From: Rhizobium sp. R635 | Lineage (GTDB): Bacteria; Pseudomonadota; Alphaproteobacteria; Rhizobiales; Rhizobiaceae | Length of the DNA stretch: 64,000 bases | NCBI RefSeq assembly: GCF_002211285.1 | Contig: NZ_LOKX01000032.1 | Location: 124,001 to 188,000 of the forward strand | Reading direction: 5' to 3' | Part shown: positions 1 to 8,735 of the stretch, piece after piece | Layout: each line of letters begins with the position of its first letter | How positions within the stretch are numbered: the first letter of the stretch is position 1 | Translations under genes and position numbers: made by a program | The notes under the pieces: model-generated | What the model was told of the DNA's origin: nothing | What the model saw: the letters and a program-made list of their open reading frames with translations, nothing else | Database searches by the model: none

Positions 1-1026
1 GTCCGTAGCACCGCAACGTTCGCTGCACCCAAAGACGATGATCCTGTATGGGGCTCGTTGCGTTATACGCAGCTTGCCGCAAACGACGATCCTAAAACTG
101 CTTCGGATACAGCACCACCTGGCGCGATTCTCGGTTTCGTGGCGCCTGTAGGCGGTATCCCGGCGCTAGCGGGAGGGGGAACAGCGACTGGCGGCGCGGT
201 CGCGGGGGGCGCCACTACCACCGCGGGAACTGCGGCTGGTGTCGGTCTTGGAACCGCATTACTTGGAATAGGCGTCTTTGCTGTGGGCGTACTTTTCCCC
301 ACCAACAAAACCAACTTCTCGGACTTCATTCCACAAGACGACCATGAACGGCAGCTTGTTCAAGATGCTTCGCAACGAATAGGTCGCCTTCCATTTTGGG
401 ACGGCGGACAATCCATAAAACAAGAAACGCTTGCGCAGATATACCAGCGCAGGCAGACCCAAACTCAGACTCAAACCCAAACGCAGATTGGCCCGCGTCC
501 CCAGGCTGTTCCGCTTCCAGCGACCGGGAATGGCCGTGTAAGCAACCCGCGATGCTATCTGCTGCCATTTTACTTTACTACGCCTGTGCGGGGTACGAGA
601 GCGGAAATGCAGAGGCAGCTCACTCTGCAACAGGGTGTTTTGAACGGTAAGAATCCGTGTACGGCCGCAGCGGATATTGCCCAGTATCCCGTCAACAAGC
701 CTATCGGGGAGGCTGCAAGGCCTGGGGAGCGTCAGCGTCTGTTGACCATAAGAGCAAACCAGATCCGGGCACTTAATCCTAGCCTTTCCCCTGCGCAAGC
801 GATGGCGCGCGCCCAACAAACGGCCGTTCGTCAAGATGCAATCCATACTCTCGATATGGTTGCTGGTGGACAGCCAACGGTATTTTCCGGGCTTGGCGGT
901 CGTAGCGAGAATCGATCCATAGGATCTCAATGGGGAGGTGGAAAGGCTGGAATTCTCAATGATTATGCTACAACTCAATGCCGAAATGGTTGCCCCAGGA
1001 TGCAGACATCCCTGATCGCGATTTGA
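1..1026 (+). CDS. C-terminal part of an Ntox15/Tde-type DNase effector, open at the left edge
   Basis: The frame is open from base 1, so the start codon lies outside the window; the TTG at 58 is probably internal. A Gly/Ala-rich hydrophobic stretch (about bases 130-300) is followed by a Gln-Thr repeat (about 460-490), then a C-terminal domain with the sequence HTLDMVAGG at 844-870. HxxD followed by xxAGG is the catalytic signature I know from the Ntox15 (toxin_43) DNases Tde1/Tde2 of Agrobacterium, which are delivered by type VI secretion and degrade target DNA. The gene ends 10 bases before a GAD-like protein, which is how tde-tdi effector/immunity pairs are arranged. The motif and context are seen; nuclease activity and T6SS delivery are inferred. 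The N-terminal delivery part is not visible. Confidence 0.75.
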   Translation, partial: VRSTATFAAPKDDDPVWGSLRYTQLAANDDPKTASDTAPPGAILGFVAPVGGIPALAGGGTATGGAVAGGATTTAGTAAGVGLGTALLGIGVFAVGVLFPTNKTNFSDFIPQDDHERQLVQDASQRIGRLPFWDGGQSIKQETLAQIYQRRQTQTQTQTQTQIGPRPQAVPLPATGNGRVSNPRCYLLPFYFTTPVRGTRAEMQRQLTLQQGVLNGKNPCTAAADIAQYPVNKPIGEAARPGERQRLLTIRANQIRALNPSLSPAQAMARAQQTAVRQDAIHTLDMVAGGQPTVFSGLGGRSENRSIGSQWGGGKAGILNDYATTQCRNGCPRMQTSLIAI

Positions 1027-1036
1027 GGAGATACGA

Positions 1037-1789
1037 ATGACCGCAGAAGAATTTCTTGAGGCGCGAGGCAAGCCCCACGAGGCAAGAAGGATCTCGGAAG
1101 ACGAAGCGGAAAGTATTGTGGAGCGCGTTCCAGAGGACCTGATAGAGTTCTGGATGCAACATGGTGTAGGATATTATGCAAACAGGAACTACTGGCTCTG
1201 CACGCCGGCCCTTTTCGAGGGCTTCTTTCGCCAGATTTTGGCGAATGTGCCGGAATTGAATGCCGATGACCTGTCCGCCTTCGGATATTCGAGCCTCGGA
1301 ACCGTCAATCTCTGGCATAGGGCAGGACGACATTTCACGTTTTCGCTTGATGTCGCGCTGCTGATGGATTTGACGAGCAGAACCCGAACTGATCCTCCAC
1401 CCCATGACCTGGAGGAGATCTATCGGGCGGCTGGTGTGGACATGCCCCACAACGCGGTCGAATTGTTTCTGGAAGCCAGGTCTGCGCCGGAGGACATCTG
1501 GAGCATATTGCTGGGGGCAACCAGCGCCGATTCATACAAGGCAATTTATGACGATAACGGTAAAGCCCTTACGCCGCAACTCCGCCGAAGCCTGGGTGAA
1601 CTTTCGCAGAACGAGATCTATTTCCGAGACAGAAATGCTGAAAGAAATACGGTTGATCACTATCAAAAACTGAAAATTTCCGAGGCCGTCCCGCGCGTGC
1701 CCGGTGAGATCTACTATTCATTTGCAATCGAGGTCGGGGGACAGCAGCAAATTGTATCTCAAACGATTCCCTCTGGTAGCGTCCGCTAA
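1037..1789 (+). CDS. GAD-like domain immunity protein (Tdi-type) for the upstream DNase
   Basis: This 250-residue soluble protein begins 10 bases after the toxin stop, behind a GAGGAG-like ribosome site. Residues about 5-105 carry the GAD-like domain pattern (LIEFWMQHGVGYY, then NYWLCTP, then SLGTVNLWHRAG). A GEIYYSF stretch near residue 228 resembles the DUF1851 domain that follows GAD-like in Tdi immunity proteins. Its expected role is to bind and neutralise the cognate Ntox15 DNase in the producing cell. Compared with the paralogue at 5772-6509, the C-terminus stops soon after the DUF1851-like strand, so it may be slightly shortened. Family assignment is from memory of Agrobacterium Tdi1/Tdi2; pairing is inferred from adjacency. 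Confidence 0.7.
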   Translation: MTAEEFLEARGKPHEARRISEDEAESIVERVPEDLIEFWMQHGVGYYANRNYWLCTPALFEGFFRQILANVPELNADDLSAFGYSSLGTVNLWHRAGRHFTFSLDVALLMDLTSRTRTDPPPHDLEEIYRAAGVDMPHNAVELFLEARSAPEDIWSILLGATSADSYKAIYDDNGKALTPQLRRSLGELSQNEIYFRDRNAERNTVDHYQKLKISEAVPRVPGEIYYSFAIEVGGQQQIVSQTIPSGSVR

Positions 1790-1917
1790 TTTGTGTGGGC
1801 CTATGGTTGTTGCCGCATCGCATGTCCACCTCCGCCGCAGCAAGCAGGAAATCGCACTGCCGCCATGCGGGTTCAAGTCAAAGTTGTGGCTAGTGGTTCT
1901 ATAAATAGGGTAGCGGC

Positions 1918-3404
1918 ATGAGCATCCCGCGCGATAATTATGTCGGTGAGCCCGACTATCCGGCGCCTTGGACGACGAAGCAGCCGCGCGAAGGTTTGCG
2001 TGATCTTGACGAGGCAAAGATCGTCTCGCTGTCGCCGGATGTATGCCTGACACCGGTCGGCTCCTCGGCTGTTCCCATTCCCTATCCGATCGTCGACTAT
2101 TGCGGGCACGACAAAGGCTATACGCCATCCGTGCGCTTTACCGGCAAGAAGGCGATGGTTATGCGCTCCTGTACGACGCATGTCCACGGCGATGCTCCGG
2201 GAACGAAAAAGGGTGTCAAATCCGGCACTGTAGAAAATATTTGCGAGCCGATCAGGTGCGGGCCGAAGGTTCCCACGTCATCCGCCATCTCGACCGCTTC
2301 TGGATGAACAACCGGAACACCCAGGGCGAAGCGATCTTCGTGCGTAGCACCGAGACCTATGATCCGCCACTTGATGACGATCCTATAAAAGGATCACTGG
2401 CAGCCCAGAAACCGATACAGCTGGCGTTTGATGCCACTTCCCCCGAAGGGCAGAGGCTATTGCGTGAATTCATGGCGCGTCAGGCGGAGCAAGGCGCGAC
2501 ACAGCCTAAAAGCACTCCCTCGCTTGGACGCAAAGGTCGTTTTGGCCGTCCCATCCCGGGCGGTGGATTAGCTGGAGCAGCAATTGCTCTCGGAGAGATA
2601 CAAAATCAATATTACGCTGGCAGCAGACTTCGGCGCTTGCGAAATAGCCTTGAAGAACAAGGTACACTGGTTGATCCAAGCAACTCTCGCGAACTTCAGG
2701 CACTATCGAATTATTCCGAAAATCTTGGTGGAACCAGTTTCGTAAGACGAAATTTCTTCCCCCCGATGACGGAGGACGAGGCTCTCAACCAACTGAAAAT
2801 GGAGCTTCAAGAAGCCAGGAAAGAAGAAGCGCGAGAAGCAACAGCCGCCGTCCTAAGTTCTAAAAAGCTTGATGCAGCCCTTGGTCAAAATGTCCGTGTA
2901 GATGTCAACGAGGATGAATGGCCCTGTATCGTTGGTCCTTCCAAATATGTCGAAACGATTTGCCCGGGCGAGGCGCATCATATCATTCCGGATATGGTAT
3001 ATCGTCTGGGTACGGCTCCGGAAACTTAGGCAGAAAAAGACTCCACTGCCGGGCGTATTCCGAATTCGCCTACCTATAATCAGGGACAGGCTATTTGCCT
3101 TTCGCCTGGCATGCACCGTACCAACGACGATGCAGTTCACAAGTCGCTCAATCCGGCTCTCGCGAGCTTGGGAAAAAACTATAACCCTCAGGGTACGGCT
3201 CCACTCGGGGCGCTTCTTGATGAGGTTTATATGGCAATAGGCCAGGTGAAGGAGTTGCCGGAAAAATGCAAGAAAATGGCAAAGGTTGCGGCGGAAGGAC
3301 AAGTTGGGCTGAATGAAGATCAACCGGGTCGCACCACGATACGTCCGCTCCGACTACCGGGCGGGCAACGCGTGATAGATGTCCTAAAGGCTGGCGCTTA
3401 TTAA
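1918..3404 (+). pseudogene. Broken PAAR-like (DUF4150) effector with C-terminal AHH nuclease domain
   Basis: Two disruptions split one long gene. Frame 1 from ATG 1918 encodes a DUF4150/PAAR-like tip domain (CLTPVGSSAVPIPYPIVDY, then SGTVENICEPI). From about base 2253 the family sequence continues in frame 3 (QVRAEGSHVIRHLDRFWMNN). About four residues expected between these blocks are absent, which suggests a short deletion of 3n+1 bases. The C-terminal toxin domain reads EAHHIIPDMVYRLG, but is cut by a TAG at 3027-3029. Sequence then continues in the same frame as AEKDSTAGRIPNSPTYNQGQ and HRTNDDAVHKSLN down to a stop at 3404. AHH domains belong to the HNH/ENDO VII nuclease group; PAAR-like domains dock on the VgrG spike of type VI systems. 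As it stands no full effector can be made. Confidence 0.75.
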
Positions 3405-3415
3405 GGTTAGGAAAT

Positions 3416-4563
3416 ATGAAGCCATTCGATCCGCTCCGCCTCGACGGAGCCATTGCCCTGGCAAGGGACACATTCTGCGTGGTGTTCAGCGGGAGGGACT
3501 ACGAGGATATGCACTCGTATATTCTCGTTTATGAAGGTCGGTTCAATCAGCCATGGTCCCGCTCTGACGTTCCCCGTAAGATTGATAGTCTTGCCGGTAG
3601 AATTGGAGAGGATGGACGACCGATCATCTACGCCCTCAGCGATGAAGGCGATGTTTATACACTTCCCATGGGAAAAGACTCTTCGCATCGAAAAATAGTC
3701 GGCGCTGGCGTCTATTCCGACGATTCGGCCGACCTCGGCTACGTCAATTCCATGGCCCTAACTGGGGAAGCGTTGTTCGTAACCGGTTATCACTCGCAGC
3801 TTTACCGTCTGACGGATTCCGATGTGGGCTGGTTTCACAAGGAAAAGCTGCCGCAAGTACCTGAAACCTACGATTATCTCGTCTTCGGTGATTTGAATGG
3901 CCCGACTGAGGGCAATCTCTATATGAATGTGACCTATTCGCCCGTCAACACGCGGCGAGCTCTTACCCAAGAAGAAAATGCTCGGCGTCGCGAACTTATT
4001 GAACAAGGACGAATTGAAGAAGCATCTGCGATTAGAGAAGCTGCTAAGCAGGGGCGCGCGCGGGTAAACGAAGGCCGTCTCTATCACTGGAATGGACAGG
4101 AATGGCGGGTGGTCGCCAAGCCACGTTCCACTAAGCACCATCCCGAACCAGAAACCCTTTCGGACATCTTCATCGAATCTCTAGACAAGATCTGGGTTGT
4201 CGGCGGCAATGGCGTCATCTTATGTGGGAATGCGAGCATGGTTTTCAGGATATCTCCTTCAAAGGAAATAATGAAAATCTGCGCTCGATCACGAAATTCA
4301 AAGATCGGATGGTGATCGCATCGGATTATGCACTGCATTGGTTCGATGGGCATCTGTTATCCCCGCTGAAACCGGTTCTCGATCCGAGCATCAATCGCAA
4401 CATTCCGAACCCTCTTAAGGTTCATGCCGTCGACGACGTCCTGTATTATTTCGACTTCAAGCATGGCGTTCACACCTTTGACGGCGATCGCTGGACAGAG
4501 ATCGAAATTCCGCCTGAGTTGCTGGAGCGCGATTTCAACGGGCTACCACCTAGGCGAAAATGA
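3416..4563 (+). pseudogene. Frameshifted propeller-like protein, first of a tandem pair
   Basis: The start at 3416 has an AGGA site and lies 11 bases after the broken effector. Frame 2 runs to 4315, but from about 4222 the family sequence continues in frame 1 (MWECEHGFQDIS, then HWFDGHLLSPLKP) to 4563. The downstream paralogue (4560-5735) aligns across the junction: VVGGNGVIL here against VIGGDGLVM there, then DGHLLSPLKP against DGHFAKPFAP. Losing one base near 4220-4222 would explain the shift. The intact reading would be about 382 residues. The repeated pattern of short strands with G-D/N-G turns suggests a beta-propeller, but I recognise no named family. Position straight after a nuclease effector suggests an immunity role; that is inference only. 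Confidence 0.6.
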
Positions 4564-5735
4564 CCGACGCAATCGACGATAAAGAGTTCGAAGAACTTTA
4601 TGGAGCGTGGGAGCCAACACTTTACGCGGCGGCTATGGCTGATAATCGATACTTTGCGCTTTTGGTCGGCGGTCCGCGCTGGGACGATCCCTATACTATC
4701 ATTCTAACACGTGATGCCAAGGCGCAGACATTCTCGCGCCTTGATGTGCGGCGGGAATTGCGGGATGTCAGGGTCGTGCCGCGGGCCGATGAAGTAAGTG
4801 AGCCGTCCTATGTGGCGCTCAGCCTGAACGGCGACATTTATCTGATCAGTCCCAACGGCGCGCAGCATTCAGTCATCCCCGGAACCCAAGCCGAATCTGA
4901 TGACGCGCCAGAGATTTTGTTCAGCTCCATTTTACCGGTTGGGGATCAATGGCTGGTTGCGGGCGGGGAAGGTTTTCTAAAGCTTGGTAAAGAAAAATCC
5001 TGGCAAGATGTCTCTCCTCCTCTACCGACAGAATATCCCTACAAGGTCCCCGATTGGACGATCGTAGGAGCCAATCAGGCGGGTGATATCTTCATTGTTG
5101 GCACGCAGACGGCGAATGCGCGGCACTTCAATCTCTATCCCGGGCACCCTCTATATCGGAAGGATATGCCCGATGAGGAGCGCTTTGAATTGAAGAAAAA
5201 ACTTTACGCCGAAATGGACAGCTATCCGCGTCTAAAAACACTTTTCACTGGTCGGCCCGGCTCTTGGAAGCAGCAGGCATTGCCGGATCGTATAGCTCGG
5301 TCCCTGCCCGCGTATTCTTATATCGCCGATGTCGAGAGTGATGGGTCCGACGCTGACTATGTCATCGGTGGCGACGGTCTGGTAATGAAGGGCAATCCGC
5401 AAGCCGGGTTTACCGATGTTTCGTCCATTGCCGACCGCGAGAAAAATTTTAAGGATGGCGCTCGCTTGCGCAATGAGCTGATCCTTGCGACTGGCACGGA
5501 ATTGTTCCGGTTCGACGGTCATTTTGCAAAGCCGTTCGCGCCTAAGGTGAAGATGCGCTCCGCCCCTTTCGTCCTGCAGCCGAGCGCAATCTTCGTCCAG
5601 AACGAGAAGCTCTATGTGTTTGATTACGGGCTTCGTTACTACATCTTGGACGATGAGGGCTGGCACCAATACGACATCCCGAAAGAGCTTTCGGCAAGGC
5701 CATTCAAGGGTGGCGGTGACAAAGTCGGGCGTTGA
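4560..5735 (+). CDS. Propeller-like protein of unknown function, intact paralogue of the preceding gene
   Basis: ATG 4560 overlaps the stop of the preceding frame (ATGA), so the two are translationally coupled. The 391-residue product has no signal peptide or membrane segment. It shows recurring WD/YVTN-propeller-like elements: LNGDIYLISPNG near residue 90, QWLVAGGEGFLKLG near 130, DYVIGGDGLVMKG near 265, and YVFDYGLRYYILDDEGW near 345. I do not recognise a named family. A tandem duplicate behind a toxin gene, followed by a GAD-like immunity gene, makes an immunity or effector-handling role plausible. Whether this copy still has a partner is unclear, because the adjacent nuclease is disrupted. 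Confidence 0.6.
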   Translation: MTDAIDDKEFEELYGAWEPTLYAAAMADNRYFALLVGGPRWDDPYTIILTRDAKAQTFSRLDVRRELRDVRVVPRADEVSEPSYVALSLNGDIYLISPNGAQHSVIPGTQAESDDAPEILFSSILPVGDQWLVAGGEGFLKLGKEKSWQDVSPPLPTEYPYKVPDWTIVGANQAGDIFIVGTQTANARHFNLYPGHPLYRKDMPDEERFELKKKLYAEMDSYPRLKTLFTGRPGSWKQQALPDRIARSLPAYSYIADVESDGSDADYVIGGDGLVMKGNPQAGFTDVSSIADREKNFKDGARLRNELILATGTELFRFDGHFAKPFAPKVKMRSAPFVLQPSAIFVQNEKLYVFDYGLRYYILDDEGWHQYDIPKELSARPFKGGGDKVGR

Positions 5736-5771
5736 TCGCTGTCGAGCGACTGATGAGCATCTGGAGCCAAT

Positions 5772-6509
5772 ATGTCTGTTACACCTCGGCGCCCGCTGCA
5801 GGAAGTCCTGGATGAATTCGGGCCGCTCAAAGATGGTACAACGGTTTCTGCTTCGCAGGCTGAGGGCTATCGTGGGAGGTTGCCAGACGCCATGGTTGAT
5901 TTCTGGATTGAGCACGGCCGCGGGCAGTGGCGGGACGGCCTCTACTGGATCTGCGATCCCGCGCCGATCATGCCTGTTTTGAATACGTTGTTTGCCGGCG
6001 ATCCGGAATTCGATGCCGTAAGAATGGTGCCCTTCATGCGTGATGCATTCGGCGAAGTCAGCATCTGGCACCCTAAATTTAAGGTGATCACGCTCAACGT
6101 AAATCTTGGCACCGTCGCCACCACGGACATCACTACCAAGGTTGTCGAGGACGTCCCTCCTTTCGATGATGATATGGCGGTAGCTGCCGCCGTGGACGCC
6201 AGTGTTTTCGATCTTCGTGGCTGGGTGGATGCTATGACCGGCAAGCCTGTTTTCGATTCTGTGCGCCGCCGGCTCGGTCCGATTACGGCTGATCAGGTCT
6301 ACACCATGGTCCCGCATTTCCGCCTCGGCGGCGATGGCACGGCCAAGGATTTTTCAATCGGCGGCTTCATCGAATATCTGGGTGTTTTGTCCCAGATGGG
6401 ATCCTTTACATTGGAACGCTATATCGATCCGAAGGAAGGTGGTCGGGGTCCCTTTGGACATCTCGAAGCTGTCCGCACGATCGGTCATGACCGTCTGATC
6501 GATAATTAA
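5772..6509 (+). CDS. Second GAD-like domain protein (orphan Tdi-type immunity protein)
   Basis: The start at 5772 has GGAG nine bases upstream. The 245-residue product matches the GAD-like protein at 1037-1789 in order and motifs: AMVDFWIEHGRGQWRDGLYWICDP (residues about 40-64) against LIEFWMQHGVGYYANRNYWLCTP there, and GEVSIWHPKFK near residue 95. The C-terminal part, YTMVPHFRLGG followed by FIEYLGVLSQMGSFTL, fits DUF1851. No Ntox15 domain gene stands next to it inside the window, so it may be an orphan immunity gene protecting against foreign Tde-type DNases, or the second half of a lost pair. Paralogy is seen; the immunity function is inferred. Confidence 0.65.
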   Translation: MSVTPRRPLQEVLDEFGPLKDGTTVSASQAEGYRGRLPDAMVDFWIEHGRGQWRDGLYWICDPAPIMPVLNTLFAGDPEFDAVRMVPFMRDAFGEVSIWHPKFKVITLNVNLGTVATTDITTKVVEDVPPFDDDMAVAAAVDASVFDLRGWVDAMTGKPVFDSVRRRLGPITADQVYTMVPHFRLGGDGTAKDFSIGGFIEYLGVLSQMGSFTLERYIDPKEGGRGPFGHLEAVRTIGHDRLIDN

Positions 6510-6553
6510 CACGCGCTTGCCTTAGGTGCACTCAGCATGATGAAGCCCACACC

Positions 6554-7729
6554 ATGACAAACCCCGACGCCAATCTGTTGCGCACATTCATCTCCGACGA
6601 AAACCAAGCCTTCGCCGAGCGGCGCCACGGAAAATTCTGGCCCGCCAATCATCATCGGATCGGCCCTTTGGCGGCCAAGGTTTCCGGATTGCTCGATCCG
6701 AATGAGCAAATCGATTTCTATTTCCATTTCATGCGCGCCGCCGCGGTCCCTTCGGTCGGCGACAAGGAGATGCCGCTGCTGCTCGAGGCTTACGGGTGCA
6801 TGCTGCCGTTTCTCGATCTTGGCGGCATCATCCAGATGTCGCGGCGGCACAAGCTGCTGTTCGTGTTCGGGTTCGACGATACCGGCGCCCTGCCGAGCGG
6901 CGAGACGGTTTCGGCCAAGGCGCTGAAGGCGCGCCTCAAGCTCATCACGCAGGTCGGCGCTTATACGACGATGCCCGCCCAGCGCGAGAAGAAGGCGAAG
7001 TTTGCTCCCTTCGCCGGCGAGGCGGTGCGTCTCCTCGAGGTTTTCCGGCATCTCGGCTATCGCCACGACAGGCGCTATGGCGAAGATCTCTACAGCGTCA
7101 CCGATCTCCGCTTCTGGGGCATGGTGTTCATCTGCTTGCTCAACAAGGCGACCCGTGCCGATCTCCTTGCCGATATGCTGGAGGGCAAATACGATCTCAT
7201 GCGGCGCGCCGAGCAGCAGGCGATATTGCACCGTTATGTCGAGGTGGTCCTGCCGGATGTCGGGCCCGATGAAGAACGTTTCCTCATGCTCGCACAACGG
7301 CTCAAGAAGATCGAGCTTGCGCGCCGCAACGCCACCGAATCCGTCGACCTGGCGCAAAGGCTGAAGTTGCCATTTGGCGAAGAGGAGGACTGGGAAATCC
7401 ATATTGCGGTCCCGCTGCGCGGCACCGAAGACCATCCTCTGATCGCCCGGAACGCCGTACGATTGCATATCCGGCCAAATCCGGATTGGGAGTGGGAATT
7501 GAGTGCGCGCATCGCCGGGCGCGGGGAATTCTCGGAAGACGAAAAGAAGAGCTACAGAAACGAGCTCGGGTTTCCCCTTCTTGGGCGCGGAAACCTTCAT
7601 GCTTTCCCCACCTGGCTGAGACAGCTGCGTGAGAACAACGGCCTCGATTTCGATATCGGCGCCGCCGACATCCGGGTTGGCCGCAAGCGGGCGGCAGCCA
7701 AACTTGTCGCCCGGTGGCTGGAGAGCTGA
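6554..7729 (+). CDS. Uncharacterised 391-residue protein
   Basis: I do not recognise this protein. It is soluble, has no signal peptide, and is rich in Arg/Lys and helix-forming residues (for example KALKARLKLITQ near residue 125 and ADLLADMLEGKYDLMRRAEQQ near 205). Its C-terminal third is strand-like (WEIHIAVPLRG). Codon use is ordinary high-GC rhizobial, unlike the block to its left, so the boundary of the accessory block probably lies near 6510. No good ribosome site is seen before ATG 6554. The long opposing frame on the minus strand has low-complexity composition and is treated as a shadow. The gene converges on 7754-8302 with a 24-base gap. Confidence 0.5.
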   Translation: MTNPDANLLRTFISDENQAFAERRHGKFWPANHHRIGPLAAKVSGLLDPNEQIDFYFHFMRAAAVPSVGDKEMPLLLEAYGCMLPFLDLGGIIQMSRRHKLLFVFGFDDTGALPSGETVSAKALKARLKLITQVGAYTTMPAQREKKAKFAPFAGEAVRLLEVFRHLGYRHDRRYGEDLYSVTDLRFWGMVFICLLNKATRADLLADMLEGKYDLMRRAEQQAILHRYVEVVLPDVGPDEERFLMLAQRLKKIELARRNATESVDLAQRLKLPFGEEEDWEIHIAVPLRGTEDHPLIARNAVRLHIRPNPDWEWELSARIAGRGEFSEDEKKSYRNELGFPLLGRGNLHAFPTWLRQLRENNGLDFDIGAADIRVGRKRAAAKLVARWLES

Positions 7730-7753
7730 CCCGTTCCGGCTTGACCGGCGCGC

Positions 7754-8302
7754 CTACCTCTCGAAGCGTGCGAGCATCGTCCTGAGCTGAAGGTTCTCGG
7801 CATGGAGCTGTTCGGCCCGCAACCGCTTGAGCCGTTTGTTTTCCGCTTCGAGAACGGCGATTTCCCGTTCGGGGATCAGATCGTTTTCAGTTTCGAATTG
7901 CAGGCTCGGATTCTCGCTGCCGATCGCGGCCGGCTTGCGTTTGGAATATTTTCGAGGGACGTTCTCCGTCACGGCTGCAGGCGCCGCCGGCGGGCTCTCT
8001 GGCGCGGGTGCTAGGGCAACCGGGGTCGCGGTTTCTTGTTGTGCCGTTTCCGACGTCGGCGTTTCCGTGGCCTTCGCATCGATCAGGTTTTCGCCGGCGG
8101 GGAGGTTGTTCAGCGGATCGGGTCGCGTGTCGGGAGTTTCGGTCGGGGCTTCGACTGCATGGAACGGATGCGACGACTGCTGCTGCACTTCGCGGGCCAG
8201 AGCCTTGAAATCCGTGTCGCCCCAGATGGAGTTCGTCCGCGCCTTCGGCTGCCGTCGGCCCGACTTGAATTCGACGACGAATTTCCGTTGCGGCGTTTTC
8301 AT
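7754..8302 (-). CDS. Conserved-looking rhizobial protein with C-terminal leucine-zipper coiled coil
   Basis: A basic N-terminus (RKFVVEFKSGRRQ, then SIWGDTDFKALAREV) is followed by a Pro/Ala/Thr-rich linker (residues about 50-115), a short basic patch (PRKYSKRKPAAIG) and a C-terminal heptad stretch (IAVLEAENKRLKRLRAEQ, residues about 148-182). I recall similar short proteins in rhizobial genomes but know no function. The basic patches and zipper would suit a small nucleic-acid-binding or regulatory protein; that is a guess. An opposite-strand reading of the same bases is low complexity and is rejected. Confidence 0.55.
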   Translation of the reverse strand: MKTPQRKFVVEFKSGRRQPKARTNSIWGDTDFKALAREVQQQSSHPFHAVEAPTETPDTRPDPLNNLPAGENLIDAKATETPTSETAQQETATPVALAPAPESPPAAPAAVTENVPRKYSKRKPAAIGSENPSLQFETENDLIPEREIAVLEAENKRLKRLRAEQLHAENLQLRTMLARFER

Positions 8303-8735
8303 CTATTCTCGACCTCAGGAAGCTGTCAAAGCCCGCTCGATCGGCGGTGCTGGGTTTCTGCCGGCACGGGAATATATTGCCTCGCCGCGCGCTTCAACCG
8401 ACCAGTGCGGGAGAAATGCGGTTCTGCGAGGGCATCCGCGGCTGCCGGCATCCTGAAATCCATCCGTTCCGCTCGAGCATGATCAAAATACGCAGAGATT
8501 ATCCGTTCTGCGCGAAAAACAGTCGGCTGCGGAGGCGGCGAAGGATTTCCTTAAGCGTTACCGCCTTGGATGGGCTCGTCTTCTGTCACCGGCGTGATAC
8601 CGGCTCGCTCGAATGTGGCAGTGGCGCGATAGGTCAGCAGGCATATGGAATAAGACATGGTTCATAGCAGTTTTGCTTTCATGCTCCGCCACGGGTCTTG
8701 CGGCAACGGTGCTTCGCGTTAGGGCTTGGGTAGGC
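8303..8735. other. Gene-free stretch
   Basis: No convincing gene is seen here. The reading frame that leads into the HAMP-like gene could be extended upstream to ATG 8613, adding a hydrophobic stretch. Those codons, however, end mostly in A or T, unlike the gene proper, and no ribosome site precedes 8613. The stretch may be the decayed front part of a chemoreceptor gene. Confidence 0.4.

Noticed and set aside
460..490. CAG/ACN repeat as a phase-variation tract
   Set aside because: The repeat units vary (CAGACT, CAAACC, CAAACG), so slippage is not favoured; it is read as a Gln-Thr coding linker.
2235..2256. Programmed -1 ribosomal frameshift in the PAAR-like gene
   Set aside because: No canonical slippery heptamer is in phase, and family residues are missing at the join, which points to a deletion.
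3027..3029. In-frame TAG read through as pyrrolysine
   Set aside because: No MttB-type methyltransferase and no pyl genes are present, the site is in a nuclease domain, and a second break lies in the same gene. A nonsense mutation is simpler.
6506..7600. 364-residue minus-strand frame opposite the unknown protein at 6554-7729
   Set aside because: Composition is that of an antisense frame; the plus-strand product looks globular. Since neither has a known family, a small doubt remains.
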